Positions 1 to 10,733 of a stretch of 64,000 nt of DNA are shown here, piece after piece. The stretch is taken from contig NC_090623.1 in the NCBI RefSeq assembly GCF_004359215.1, positions 1,602,573-1,666,572 of the forward strand, in the 5' to 3' direction. Under the pieces are notes generated by a model that was not told where the DNA came from, ran no database searches, and saw nothing but the letters and a program-made list of their open reading frames with translations. The first letter of the stretch is position 1. The number at the start of each line of letters is the position of its first letter. Source of the stretch: Bremia lactucae (taxonomy: Eukaryota; Oomycota; Peronosporomycetes; Peronosporales; Peronosporaceae). The position numbers and the translations under genes are program-made.

Positions 1-2025
1 GGCACTGGCATCGTCGCTATAACCATTATCATTCGAGAACTTCAAAATTTCAACGCAGAACCGAATACAGCTCTCGGCTAATCTAGAGTCATGTGTTGTC
101 ACTTTCCAATCCTTTCGTGAGATCTCACCTTTTAACCATTTTGCCAGGACATCTGCACTCGGCATTGGTCTCGCAAATAAAGCTTTTTCCGCTAAACGTC
201 GCGTATCTTCATCAGAATCTGCCCGTAAGCGCAAAACAGCAAAACGCATCGCAGTGTCGTCATCTGCAGTAGCCGGAGAAGTCATCACCAGCTCAGCGCA
301 CCATTTAGCAATCGCAGCTCGTACACGCGTATAATTTAAGCTGCTATCGAAAAGTTTTGTGCCATTGAGAAGTGCAATCAGCTCGCTTTTTACCTTGCCT
401 AGCACTTTCGGTGTCGCAGCTTTCGCGTAAGCAGGTGCAAAGGAAGTGAATGTCTGAAGCGCACTCGCACCAGCACCGGTGCGATCTTCTTCTTCGGCAA
501 AGCAACGCACTAAAAGCACCTGAAACGGCTGTTCCGATGCTGCAGCCAATTTAGGTGCACGAGCTGCAAGTATCGACAACGTCTCGTAGATACCCTGTCG
601 ATACTTTATCACAAACGTCGCACTGCAGTTCTCACTCTCAGCATGAGGACTCATTAACACGCGTAAAAATGTTGGTAGTAATACCGGGCCTAGCAGTCCG
701 ACTAGCATTGGTTGCTGGCAAAGGTGAAAAGTTCGTTTGCATAAATGAATGCTTGCCAGCTTAATTTTGCTCGCCACATTCGGCGGCCGCAACGGCTCGA
801 CTCCAAACATTAAGTGGCACAGTAGTTGCAATATCGTAGGCAAAACATTTGTCGCAGCCTCCGAGGCTGATAGAAGTATTAAAGACTGCAGTATACTCGC
901 ATCAGCCAAGCGAGTACGATTAGTAAGCATAACTTCATCAAAACTCTTCTTCCCATCATCCTGTTTCTGAGCCACTTGACTGCCAAGCACAAGTGCCATC
1001 ACAAAGCGCATAAAATCTGCATCTTCAAGCACCTTCGCCTCATACTTCACTACCCATGACAGTTGTTCATCACTAAATGATTTCACAACATGGTCAAATG
1101 AAGCGCTACCCGCAAGATAGATGACAACTTTTAACTTTGTGGGAATCTCCAGCACTTTTACAAGCTTCAAGACGCAAAGCTGATTTGTATAAAGAGCTTC
1201 ACGCGTAAGCTCGGGAACTTTGACACGTCGTAGGCGCTCTATTCGAGAAGTCATCATCCCATAAGTCATCAAACCCGCAGAAGATGAAGATCGCAGCTCA
1301 AAAAGCATAAAATCCATCAAAAAATCTAGAATTATGTCGACATTTCGTTTGCTCTCTTGACGCTCTATCGCCTCGCTGGTGAAAGTTGTTCTATTTGTCA
1401 TGCTCGTTTCTTGATGCTCTCCTTCATAGTAATCTTCCAGCTTTAAATTTGGAAATACTGCCAAGGGGCTGACAGGTAATGAGCGCACTAGGAGTCTCAA
1501 TACTGAGTCCTGATAAGCTGCCGAGAAACTCGAGATCTGTTTGATGACGGTAGCTAAAATTTTCGTCTGCTCGTCTTTAGTCGCAGCCTCGAAACCCACT
1601 TCTAAAAATGCGAATTTCGATAAGTAGAGGTCAATACAATATATAAGTGATCCTTTTTTTACCTATAAAAAGCAAAGCAAGATTATACGAGAAGACAGAG
1701 AGATCCTTCTGCTGTAGCACTTGACAGAGCGCGTCTAGCGGCATTGTTGGATGATTTAGTGCCGTTAGTCGCGTTTTAACATGGGTAATCACTTGAAGAA
1801 TCTATACATAAAAAAAAAATTTTATCGTAATTCGTTTTGCTTTAATTGGTGTCGTACCTTATCCCTCAGTTGCAGCTCCAGCGGCGTCACTTGAGAGCGC
1901 GGAAAAAGCAATAGTAGCTGTGGAAGCAGTGGCTGCAGCACTTCAAGCATACGTTCATCATCTGCACTCGCGAGTCGGAATAATACGCGGTCTAGCGCTT
2001 CTAAATCTTTTTCTAAATTCGCCAT
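1..2025 (-). CDS. ECM29: Proteasome adaptor/scaffold ECM29, N-terminal part (runs off window)
   Basis: Spliced model on the minus strand: exons 1858-2025, 1663-1801 and 1-1601, with introns of 56 and 61 bp that have GT-AG ends and keep the frame. About 636 residues are visible and the gene continues beyond base 1. The start (ATG at 2023-2025, MANLEKDLEALDRVLFRLA) fits the family N-terminus, which begins with a short leader and an L-x-x-V-x-x-R-L-A helix. The rest is an alpha-helical, HEAT-like, Leu/Ala-rich protein with no catalytic motif. In yeast and animals ECM29 binds the 26S proteasome, tethers core to regulatory particle and acts in quality control and stress-induced disassembly. The identification rests on the N-terminal pattern and general character, so it is probable, not certain. 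It shares a 71-bp divergent promoter with the NBP35 gene. Confidence 0.72.
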
Positions 2026-2096
2026 TTTCGCGAGTCCGAAATTGTTTTCCAATTGTTTGAACGTATCTCTAATTTCACTTAAACATTGGCACAATT
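2026..2096. promoter_or_regulatory. Compact bidirectional promoter between ECM29 and NBP35
   Basis: Only 71 bp separate the start codon of the minus-strand ECM29 gene (2025) from the plus-strand NBP35 start (2097). Both 5' UTRs and core promoters must lie here or overlap the neighbouring coding sequence. No TATA box is obvious. Shared control is inferred from the geometry only. Confidence 0.5.
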
Positions 2097-3260
2097 ATGG
2101 TCACAAGCATACCGAGCAATGCCAATGAAGAGTGTGTAGGCCCCCAATCTGAGCAGGCCGGCAAAGCTGACGGCTGTGCCGGCTGTCCTAATCAGAGTGT
2201 ATGCGCTTCAGGTGCGGCACGTCAACCAGACACGGCTGCATCGGATGTGAAGCAGCGCCTGGCTGGGATCAAGCACAAAATATTGGTGCTGTCTGGCAAG
2301 GGAGGTGTGGGTAAAAGCACAATAGCTTGTCAGTTGGCATTTGCTCTTGCTGGCCAAGGCTTTCAAGTGGGCCTTTTGGATGTTGACATTACGGGCCCAA
2401 GTGTACCTAGGATGCTCGGTCTTTTGGGCCAGGAAGTGCACCAGAGCGCGGCTGGCTGGTCGCCTGTTTACGTGGACGATAACCTTGGTGTCATGTCGAT
2501 TGGCTTTATGCTTCCCAACGCTGACGACGCAATTATATGGCGGGGTCCTAAGAAGAGTGGCATTATCAAGCAGTTTCTGGTAGACGTGCAATGGGGAGAA
2601 CTTGATTACCTTATTATTGACACACCTCCAGGCACATCAGATGAGCATATCAGCATTGTGCAGTACATGAAAGAAGCGGATTTAGATGGTGCTGTGGTGG
2701 TCACTACGCCTCAGGAGGTGGCTCTTAGTGATGTGCGCAAGGAGCTGAATTTCTGTCTTAAGACTGAAATTAAGGTGCTTGGCGTCATCGAAAATATGAG
2801 CGGTGTCCAGCGCTTACTTAAGGACGTAAAGTTTATTGATGATAATGGGAACGACAAGACAGCAGCATTTCTGACGGTGCGATGTGAAATCGAGAAAAAT
2901 ATTATTAAATGGTTATTGATTCTAGTGCGTATCGGTCTGTAGCTGCTGCAAGCAAAAGCGCCAGAATTACTGCAACATTCGGTGCAGATGGAAGTGTTTC
3001 CTGCGTCTAATGGCGGCGGAGAAGCCATGGCTAAAAAGTTCCAAGTGCCATTTCTCGGTCGTCTACCACTGGACGACAAATTGACCGGTGCGTGCGAGGA
3101 AGGTGTTTCGTTTCTGGAAGATTATCCAGACTCGGTCGCAGCACCTGCTTTTAGTAAAATCGTTCAAGGTACGTGACAAAGCATTTGCTGTGTTAGATAC
3201 TTGTTTGGACTGATTCGTGCCATTTTCATTGCAGATCTTATCGCAGCCGTTGGCAAATAA
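2097..3260 (+). CDS. NBP35: Cytosolic Fe-S cluster assembly scaffold ATPase, NBP35/NUBP1 type
   Basis: Exons 2097-2876, 2943-3168 and 3235-3260, with 66-bp GT-AG introns, give 343 residues. This P-loop NTPase of the Mrp/NBP35 family builds [4Fe-4S] clusters in the cytosol for delivery to apo-proteins. Visible signatures are the N-terminal ferredoxin-like motif C13-x13-C27-x2-C30-x5-C36, the deviant Walker [10 protein letters not shown] at residues 66-74, and [12 protein letters not shown] (switch/Walker B). The C-terminal part (exons 2-3) has the family's PFLGRLPLD and ends DLIAAVGK. Oddly, the region after VIENMSG, where NUBP1 and MRP-family proteins normally carry the cluster-bridging CPxC pair, reads GVQRLLKDV and has no cysteines. 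If this is not a model error, the dimer-bridging cluster site is missing. The 71-bp upstream region is shared with ECM29. Confidence 0.9.
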
Positions 3261-3397
3261 AAATAAACATCACTTGCAATCATACCTTCGAGTTGAGAAA
3301 CACGTATTTATATCAGCGGTGTTTTTAAATGGCTTCGCGAAAGAAAACCGATGTGCGCGTCCAATGGCCAAACGCCATCAATGTTCCAACAGTTGCT

Positions 3398-6300
3398 CTA
3401 CCTTTCTAAAAAGATGGACATTTGCTCCGTGTTGAGCAACACAATAACGACGGATACGTTGTCAGATGAGCCTGACCGAATCGCAAGGTTCGCTAAAGAC
3501 TGACTAGCTTGCTGCAGGCACAAAAGTATTAGTAACAAAGGCTTCGAATAGCAACGGGGCAAACGCATTATTTTTGAAGTCTCGTACCTTTGCTGAGTAA
3601 CCTTCATTTAGCCTATCGGCGACGTACTTTACTGCCTCCTTGCTCTTAATGGTGTCCCAAAGTCCGTCACACGCAAGAATGAGAAAGTCGAACTCGGGTG
3701 TGATCTCGATTTCCTAAATCGAAAGCAAGTCTTAGAAGCCGAACTTAGCTTTAGGTATCCACACACCTTCACCTTACCTGACACTCTGGGACCGAGATTA
3801 CTAAATCACCGTGAAAGACTCGATCATGTCCTTCAGGATAAGCCCAGTACTCATATTTTGACAGTGCCTTGCCTTTGTAATCAAGATCACCAATGGCGCG
3901 AGACACTGCCAACTCGCCATTAACTCGGTAGATTGTCACCCACTTGACCACTCGTTCGGCACGCTGCTGAATTTCAGGGTCACTTAAATCCATGCAATGC
4001 AATTTCGAAAGCTGCAACTCGCGCTCTTCTTTTACCCATCCTCCCTGTTGTTCAATTCGTTTTCGTTCATCTAAGCGTCCAGGTGTTTGCTCCTCAATAA
4101 TATCGAGCGCCTGGCCACCAATGCTCACAACCGCCCTACAATCCCCAATATTTGCGGTGATTAATCGATTGCCCCGAATCAGTACCACCGCTGCTGTAGT
4201 GCCATCTCCCAGGCTCTATTAGATTTACCACGTAGGAAATAAAAAGTAAGCACAAGTTGAAACCGAATAGTTGGCCTTGATTACCTCCTCTTCGGCCTTT
4301 TGCAAAAATTCTCTGTCGATTCGAGCAAAGCACTCTTCAAAAGCGAGTCGTGTATCCGACAGAAAAGCTTCATGAGAGGTTAGATAGGATACCAACCGTT
4401 GATTGGAAAATGTTGCAGCCTGCATCCACCAACGCATTTGAGCTACTTCAAAACAGCTACATGAATCAACGACAACATACCCGAACGCCGCTATGACCAT
4501 CAAATAAGGCATAAAATGATTGTCTTTGATGATGAAATTGGTCATCACTGAAATGGGCATTCAGGTCGGGAATGCAACAGCAAACATCCTCCATGGCCGC
4601 ACGAACTCCCAACAACGATGTCACTCCATGAACGTCATCGCCAGTGGAGTAACTCGAGCTATCCTCGGTAATAGTCTCATGAAACGAGTTACGAGTGTCA
4701 ATTGAAAATGACTCAATTGGCTGCATCTCTGCAAATCCTTCTCTCTGATGGCGAGGCACCCAGCGGCCAGCAGTAGGAGCAGGTGATGGCTCTGGAGGTG
4801 AGGATAGGTCAACAGATAGTGGTGGTGGCGAAGTCGACACGGCAGCACTACGGTTGCGAAGATATCGAGGAATGTACTTGCCCGTGGAATGCGGGGATGT
4901 TCCTGTCGGAATCACTACTGGTGGCTCAGTGGTCGTGTCCGAGTTATCACCTGTAGTGGCTCCTACACCCCATGCGACATTTAAATGCAGCTGTTCATTG
5001 TGATCTTTGCTCTCCTCTCCTGTCTGGACAATCGAATTCTGCCGTCTCGGATGAATTTGATGCTCCGGAACATCGTCCATAGGATCAAAAGCAAACATTA
5101 ATGGGCTTCGTGGTCCAAAACTACCAAAAGTTAATGGGCTAGTAGGTCGGCAAGGGCTTTTTCGCGACGAAAGAACTTCATCCTCACCCTCCGAATCATC
5201 AGATAAATGCGATGATGCGAAAAAGCCTATGCTTGCGCGGCCTCTATATGTCTCATCGGCAACCGGCACTCCTGACTGTTGATCCATAAAGTCTTGATGA
5301 TCGAATGAGACGCTGCGGTTGACGCGGGGCATGCTTTGCTAAAAGAACGCCCCAAGAAAGAGGTGAGGAAATTGCACATTGGTGTCCAGTGACAGTAATG
5401 ATTTAAGAAGCTTGCACCTACTCTTCGAGAAAAATTATTGCTCAGCCGGCTCGGTCGCTGTTCCGCCTGACAGATTGTGACCCAAACGACGTTATTTTAA
5501 TATATAGTCAATCACAAGCAATTAAACTGTACCTGAGATCGTGATAATGCAGAAACAATGTTCGCGATTGACTTCTGAAAGTTAAACAGCCACTCATGCA
5601 TCTATGTAACATTATCGCAGAAAGTATCAGCACACGATTCAAAACGAAGGATGAAGGTAATGTATCGATACCATGTCTTTACACTCGGCGCGTAAGACAT
5701 ATCGCCGACTTTCCATGCGAATTTGAAATGCAGCAATGCCAAAGTCTTTCTGTTCGAGCATAACGGAGGCATTAGAGGGTGGTCAAACGTACAAGATATG
5801 AACGAGCAACACAGCTGTGTTTGTGTGAATGACAGAGCTTCTATTGCCTCTATTTATTTGTTACGGAGAATCCGTACCGCTGTTGTTACCGAGTCGATGT
5901 TCTCCATGGAGATGACACCACAGCACGAGTCGTCCGTGGGTTTCTGCTCTTTGACATCGTCTTGCGTCTTGTAGTAAAATAGTTTGCTATCCTGCATTAC
6001 AAACCATCTCTTCTTCCATCGCTCGGGATCCTCTAAGCTCTGTTTTTCTAAATATCCCTCCATAAACGCTGCCCTATCATACAAGTGCATATGGTTTAAT
6101 AACCTCATTTATCAATCAATAAGTCAAAAAAGTGGCAATTTATCACTCTAAATATCTCGTATATCCATCCATGGTCCGCGGGCGAAAGTAGCTCGTTGAT
6201 GTTATCGTGCCTGCAAGAGAACAAATTGAGTTGACTTTTTTTTCCTTTTGACATGCATTGTATCACGCAATCTTAACCTGCACCGTCCAGTTCATTATCT

Positions 6301-6530
6301 GAAGATGCTAACGACGAGGACGACGATGAGTGGCCACCACCTCGCTCAAAGAAGCGCGAGAAACTCGAGATGGTGCTAGGTACGGGAATAACACTGTCTG
6401 ACTCGTTCTGGACATCATCCAGCTGATAAGATGGAGCTGTCTCGGCACGCTCGCGATGAGCGTGCGAAGCTTGAAGCGCAAAATTTTCGTTACGCTTCAC
6501 CTTCGTTGGCAAAGGTGTATCTCGATGCAC
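3398..6530 (-). CDS. PH domain-PP2C protein phosphatase (multi-exon, 5' end lost at the N gap)
   Basis: The PP2C part comes from exons 4481-5338, 4285-4419, 3778-4215, 3588-3713 and 3398-3511, all joined in frame by 61-76 bp GT-AG introns. It shows the PPM metal-dependent Ser/Thr phosphatase motifs in order: RAAMEDV, DGHSG (usually DGHGG), GDCRAV, AVSRAIGD, CDGLWD and SSDNVSV. The codons before the first ATG (5332) stay open to an acceptor at 5339. In-frame exons 5422-5466, 5533-5601, 5672-5749 and about 5878-6108 supply a PH domain (GYLEKQS..RWKKRWFVM.. to ECKDM-MHEWLF). A Ser-rich exon (6285-6530) probably precedes it, and its upstream continuation falls in the N run. PH domains bind phosphoinositides or proteins, so membrane-recruited phosphatase activity is inferred. 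The fusion depends on the intron 5339-5421; otherwise these are two tandem genes with the PP2C starting at 5332. The short intron joining the Ser-rich exon to the PH exon is unsure. Confidence 0.75.
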
Positions 6531-6545
6531 GAAGTTATGAAGACT

Positions 6546-6645
6546 NNNNNNNNNNNNNNNNNNNNNNNNNNNNNNNNNNNNNNNNNNNNNNNNNNNNNNN
6601 NNNNNNNNNNNNNNNNNNNNNNNNNNNNNNNNNNNNNNNNNNNNN
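6546..6645. other. Assembly gap (100 N)
   Basis: A run of exactly 100 N marks a scaffold gap of unknown length. It removes the 5' end of the PH-PP2C gene. Right of it, AT-rich sequence to about 7100 holds no gene I can see. A TATA-like tataaatac lies near 6889 but is more than 200 bp from the next start codon. Confidence 0.98.
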
Positions 6646-7126
6646 GAAAGTAGATATAATGGTGTATATCTACCAATGGATAAGCCTTTAGAATATTACC
6701 ATGTAAAGTAATATTCTCCAAATATTATCTACCTTTTAAATAATATATTAATTAACAACCTTTAAGTGTTAATTTCATGTAACGATACACCCCGTTACAA
6801 ATAAGTCTGTCTGTTCCTCTCTCATATATATTTTACAACTGGTTGTGGACGCTCGGAATCGTAAGCCGAGATGTGTGAGACATGCAGCTATAAATACCCG
6901 GCGACCATGGCCATAGCTTTGCTGCCTTCACGAAACAAAGCCATTTGCGGGCACCAAAAACACGTGGTCGTAATAAATGCCGTCTTGATCTTTTTGTGTC
7001 AAGTATGTGAATCTCCATTCTGATCCGACCAGGATCTTTTTGATCTGATTTTTTCCTTCTAAAGATGCTAAAATAAAAGATTCATTTTTTTATTTCTACC
7101 AAAGTATCAATTTGCTTAATCATTCA

Positions 7127-7738
7127 ATGGTGCGCTCCACGTCCAAGGGTTTTACGTCTTGTTCCGTGCGCAGACTCATGCTGCTGGCAGTTTTTGCTCT
7201 ATCAGCGTGCGTGGCAACCCTCTCGACGGGTCCTAACACTGTAACTCGCAGCTCTTATCGACACTTGAAAGAGCTGCCGGACACGACGAGCTCTGCGCTT
7301 TCCGAAAACAGAATCAATTCGTACTACGACTCGCTCAAAGCAATAGCTCAACAGCTGGAAGTTGGCATTCTGACGGCTGTCGGTAACCTGCTTTCCGTTC
7401 TATTAGGTCCCATAGGCAGACTCTCTCCGAAAGCAGAATTTGAGATGATCGTTTCTAAAGTATCGAGCAGTCTGGACCAATCTGTGGAGATTGACTACTA
7501 TGATAAATTGTTTGAAAAATTGTTAAATATATACGGGGAGCCCGACCTGGAAAAATTGATCAAAACTCCAGATTTGGGTAACGAGCCCATTCTGAGTGCC
7601 ATGAAAATACGACTGCACCTGTGGAAGACGGAACATAGGCCGGGAACTCTTCGTACACGTCTTAATGTAAAAGAGATGCCACGTGAAGAGAATTCGAATG
7701 TCAATCCGAGCGTTGACGCGATGTATGATCTCGTATAG
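7127..7738 (+). CDS. Secreted protein with RxLR-like motif (candidate host-targeted effector)
   Basis: A single-exon ORF of 203 residues starts at the ATG at 7127; the open frame extends upstream to 7112 only through a TTG codon. The N-terminus has positive residues followed by a hydrophobic stretch (RRLMLLAVFALSACVA, about residues 15-30), which reads as a signal peptide. Soon after the expected cleavage site is RHLK at residues 45-48. This resembles the RxLR translocation motif of Peronosporales effectors, but the fourth residue is Lys and no clear downstream EER is present. The C-terminal part is helical with Tyr/Leu-rich segments (YYDSLKAIAQQ; YDKLFEKLLNIYGEPDLEKLI) reminiscent of WY/LWY folds, without a clear Trp. 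No enzyme family is recognised. The assignment is an inference from architecture, and an ordinary secreted protein is possible. Confidence 0.55.
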   Translation: MVRSTSKGFTSCSVRRLMLLAVFALSACVATLSTGPNTVTRSSYRHLKELPDTTSSALSENRINSYYDSLKAIAQQLEVGILTAVGNLLSVLLGPIGRLSPKAEFEMIVSKVSSSLDQSVEIDYYDKLFEKLLNIYGEPDLEKLIKTPDLGNEPILSAMKIRLHLWKTEHRPGTLRTRLNVKEMPREENSNVNPSVDAMYDLV

Positions 7739-8481
7739 TGGCTCGCTGGACGAATTGCAGCATTTTTTCAGATGCACAAACACTTTTTTTTTTGCAATTG
7801 GATTCGTTTAGCTTTTCTTCGGTCTGTGCTGAGGGAGCTAATAGATATACTGCGTTTCTTATAGAGAATAAGCACGAGATTAATACATTTCCTTTGCTTT
7901 GTTTATTTCGAGGCTCCACTTCAGTGATTTAGAGTATGAAAAGTAATATTTATTGTAATGTTATGGTAGTAGGGTCAAAGTAGGCCGAAAAGATGGTGGA
8001 AGCATGGCGACAGAAACTAATACAAAAATTAAGTGTGATAAAAAATTTCGAGCAAAGCCGGCTAAAACGAAGAAGTAAAGGATAAAATGTTCGAGAAGAG
8101 GTGGGATTATCTGAGGGATGTTTTATTCTTTTCTTAATAATTTTGACGTGATAATAGTTTCTGTTAACACAATACTTATTGAAAGACATAAATTGTAGTC
8201 GCAGGGTTTTCACGCGGAAGACCGTTATATAGTGCTATTTTTGGCACGGAGCTCATATAAAGAAGCGGATCATGTCGCGAGGGAATCGCGAACTATGATG
8301 GAAAAAGGCGGACATTGAACACGACAAAAGTTCGGTTGGCAAGTGCTCAAAAGAGGGCAAGCTACAATAATTGTTTTGAGCGCGACCAAGACGAGCATTG
8401 TGATAAATTTTAATTTTAATGAATATAATGCATAACCTTGCCGTTTTAGAACCGATTGAAGAATGATGGTCTTTGATCATT
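7739..8481. other. Intergenic, no gene recognised
   Basis: Between the RxLR-like gene and the 3' end of the SelK homologue I see AT-rich sequence with scattered short ORFs that lack family features. A poly-T/A-rich segment near 7787 may belong to the 3' UTR of the upstream gene. Confidence 0.5.
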
Positions 8482-8922
8482 TTAGCCGCAACATCCTCCG
8501 CATACTAGTAAAGCTCATGTCAGTCTCTTAAGGTAAAAAAAAGAAGCTTCTATTATAGAACCTGGCGGACTGCGATGCTTCACCTGTCCCATTTGACGCG
8601 GACCCTTACGGCGATCATTTCCATGAGACGTTCTCCGTCCTTGACTAATGTTGCTGTTTGGACGCAGTGCAGTCGATGGGTCCTATTCATTAGATTAAGA
8701 AGGGTGCGTTGCGTAACGTGATGAGAACGCATAACTAACCGAGAAAATCGAGGTGACACTGAATTTTCTATGCGTTAGACAGTATATTTTAGTATTTCAT
8801 AAGCGCACAGCGACGTACAAGAGTCCAACAAAGTCAATTGCCCCCCAAAATAGGTCCGTAACGATGGAGAATCGCCATGGCGAGCGCTTCTCCACCACGT
8901 CGCCTCCAGTAATGTACGTCAT
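8482..8922 (-). CDS. SELENOK: Selenoprotein K homologue, Cys-containing form (ER membrane protein)
   Basis: Four small exons (8819-8922, 8740-8758, 8562-8682, 8482-8504) joined by GT-AG introns of about 57-60 bp give 88 residues; vertebrate SelK has 94. The start MTYITGGDVVEKRSPWR and ITDFFWG-like IVTDLFWGAIDFVGL match the SelK N-terminus and its single transmembrane helix. The basic Gly/Pro/Arg tail (GNDRRKGPRQMGQVKH) matches the cytosolic part. The last codons give CGGCCG-stop, where SelK normally ends GG-Sec-G-R, so the selenocysteine position appears to be Cys (TGT TGC, then TAA) and no in-frame TGA is needed. In animals SelK recruits p97/VCP and supports ERAD and DHHC6 palmitoylation. 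The 19-bp second exon is the weakest element of the model; exon 1 and the tail are convincing. Confidence 0.72.
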
Positions 8923-9758
8923 GATCAAGAGATTTACGACTAAATTAGCGCTTGACAAAGTGAAGTAGTTTCGACAATATGTCATCATTGATCGTCTATT
9001 GGTTATAAATTTACCTTCTCTTTCAAACTTAGTCGATTCGCTTGTATTAAACTTTAGGTATTTATCACTTTATACCCTCTAACGCTTTTTTATCTTCATC
9101 TGGACCTGACATATCCTTGAGCCTAGCTTACATTCGGTGTGAAACATCTTTAGTATGTCCAGCCGTGCAATTTCCGGAAGAGAACGAAAGATTTGTTTAA
9201 GTCACCACGATCAAGTATTATACGTCGTTTTGGAAATGCGCTGCCGATATCAATAATGTCGTTTCTCATCACGACCGCTTCGGTTAATGACGTAAAGACG
9301 GACAAGCTGTGATATTAACGGTTGAAACGAGTGCTACGTCGGATTGCTTCTTAAAGCCGAAGATTGTCAGTTTTTTGCGGGAAAGAGGCTGAATCTTGCG
9401 TGAGGACGATTCGACACAATTTAATGAAATTTGCGTGCAACTGAAGAACAAATGCCGACGTGACAATTTTGTGAAGATGAGAGCCGACTCGCTATCAAGA
9501 AAGCATTGTTAAGACAAAGTATTTGCTTTCGGATGGTATTGATTACCTGCACCAATCACTGTGAATGAGCAGATTTTGATTAGAAATAAAAAACAAACTA
9601 TTAAAAAAAAATAGCAACCGAGCAGATCGATCCTTTATGCGAATATAAAGACGGAGTTACACTCGTATCCTCATCAACCCATAACGTAACTCCTTAATCA
9701 AAAAGACCATCATTCTAAACTTCAGGTTTTTCACACAACTCGTAAGCCTCGCGAAATT
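8923..9758. other. Intergenic, no gene recognised
   Basis: About 830 bp separate the start of the SelK homologue from the stop of RRS1. Several open stretches occur on both strands (for example around 9160-9300) but none shows a recognisable domain or a consistent spliced model. It presumably holds the SelK promoter and the RRS1 3' region. Confidence 0.45.
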
Positions 9759-10733
9759 TTACTTCATCCGACGCTTCTTGGTCGCGCCCTTGGTAAAGTT
9801 CTTGAGTTGCTTGCCCTTCTTCTTGCGTTTCCCGCTGTCCTTTGCGTCTTCCTCTTCCTCCATCCCTCCTTTCTTCTTCCCCGCATTCTCTTCCCGTCCC
9901 AACACGCGCTTTAAAGCATTCAAACTCCGCTCTCTCTCGGTCGCTTCGGCTCCCGTCGTTGGTAAAAAATGATTCCGTTTGCCTTTGACTTTGCGTTCCG
10001 TTTCGCCTTGACGCATGGCATCAAATTTGCCCATTGATGCCGTTGAAAACTGCACTTTTTCTAAAGCTTGACTCGTGCCTTCTTTGCCGCGTTGTTTTGC
10101 CTTGATATTGTCCGTATCGAGTAATTCCAAAGGTATGCCCGTGGGGGTACGAATAGTAGCACTTGCGTTAAGTTGCTTGCCACGTCCTTGCTTGAGATTA
10201 TTCGCTTGGGCGCGTGTGTTCTTGTCCACGCGCGCGCGCTTCTCCTGTTTGCGTTTTGTCCACGGATCTGCTTGATCTCCTGCTTTCGTTTCGACAGCCC
10301 AATCATTCATATCGTCCGATGCACGCTGATAGCCCCACGTGTGACTCCATTCGCCCTTGGCTTCGTCAAAGACTTTGCGACTCTTCTTGCGCTTGTCAAT
10401 GCCCTTGTCTTTGGCAAATTTCTCCCATTTTGTCTCGATTTTGGGCTTTGGCAAAGGTTTTTCACGTGGAAGAATCGTCTGAGGAGGTGGCAATTGAGCT
10501 AAGGGCCCCATGTCCGACAGAACCCGTGGTAGCTCGAAAATATGATTCATTAAGAGCTGTACATTCTCGCGTGCGTGAAGCGCGAGTTGTTTCTCGTTTT
10601 CATACGAAAATGGGTGCGTATCAAAGGCCGCGAGATTGCCAAGATCATACGTTAAATCATCTTCCTTTAACACGTCGCTCGTGCTTCCTACGGCATACGC
10701 AACAGGCGCGATTTCGGACGCCTTGACCACCAT
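9759..10733 (-). CDS. RRS1: Ribosome biogenesis regulatory protein RRS1
   Basis: An uninterrupted 324-residue ORF with ATG at 10731-10733. RRS1 works with RPF2 to load the 5S RNP onto pre-60S particles in the nucleolus. Family hallmarks seen: an N-terminal YDLGNLAAFD segment, the LPRVLSDMGPLAQLPPP region, then KPKIETKWEKFAKDKGI and the WGYQRASDDMNDW core. A long Lys/Arg-rich C-terminal tail (KKKGKQLKNFTKGATKKRRMK type) is consistent with nucleolar targeting. Length is close to yeast (203) plus the extended basic tail typical of animals (about 365). No intron is needed. It is transcribed in the same direction as the SNW gene, whose stop lies 250 bp upstream of its start. Confidence 0.93.
   Translation of the reverse strand: MVVKASEIAPVAYAVGSTSDVLKEDDLTYDLGNLAAFDTHPFSYENEKQLALHARENVQLLMNHIFELPRVLSDMGPLAQLPPPQTILPREKPLPKPKIETKWEKFAKDKGIDKRKKSRKVFDEAKGEWSHTWGYQRASDDMNDWAVETKAGDQADPWTKRKQEKRARVDKNTRAQANNLKQGRGKQLNASATIRTPTGIPLELLDTDNIKAKQRGKEGTSQALEKVQFSTASMGKFDAMRQGETERKVKGKRNHFLPTTGAEATERERSLNALKRVLGREENAGKKKGGMEEEEDAKDSGKRKKKGKQLKNFTKGATKKRRMK

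Noticed and set aside
2025..2094. Start of ECM29 at 2094
   Set aside because: That codon is TTG; the ATG at 2025 begins the segment matching the family N-terminus.
10173..10726. Plus-strand ORFs of 109 and 170 codons
   Set aside because: They lie antisense to RRS1, whose reading has clear family motifs.
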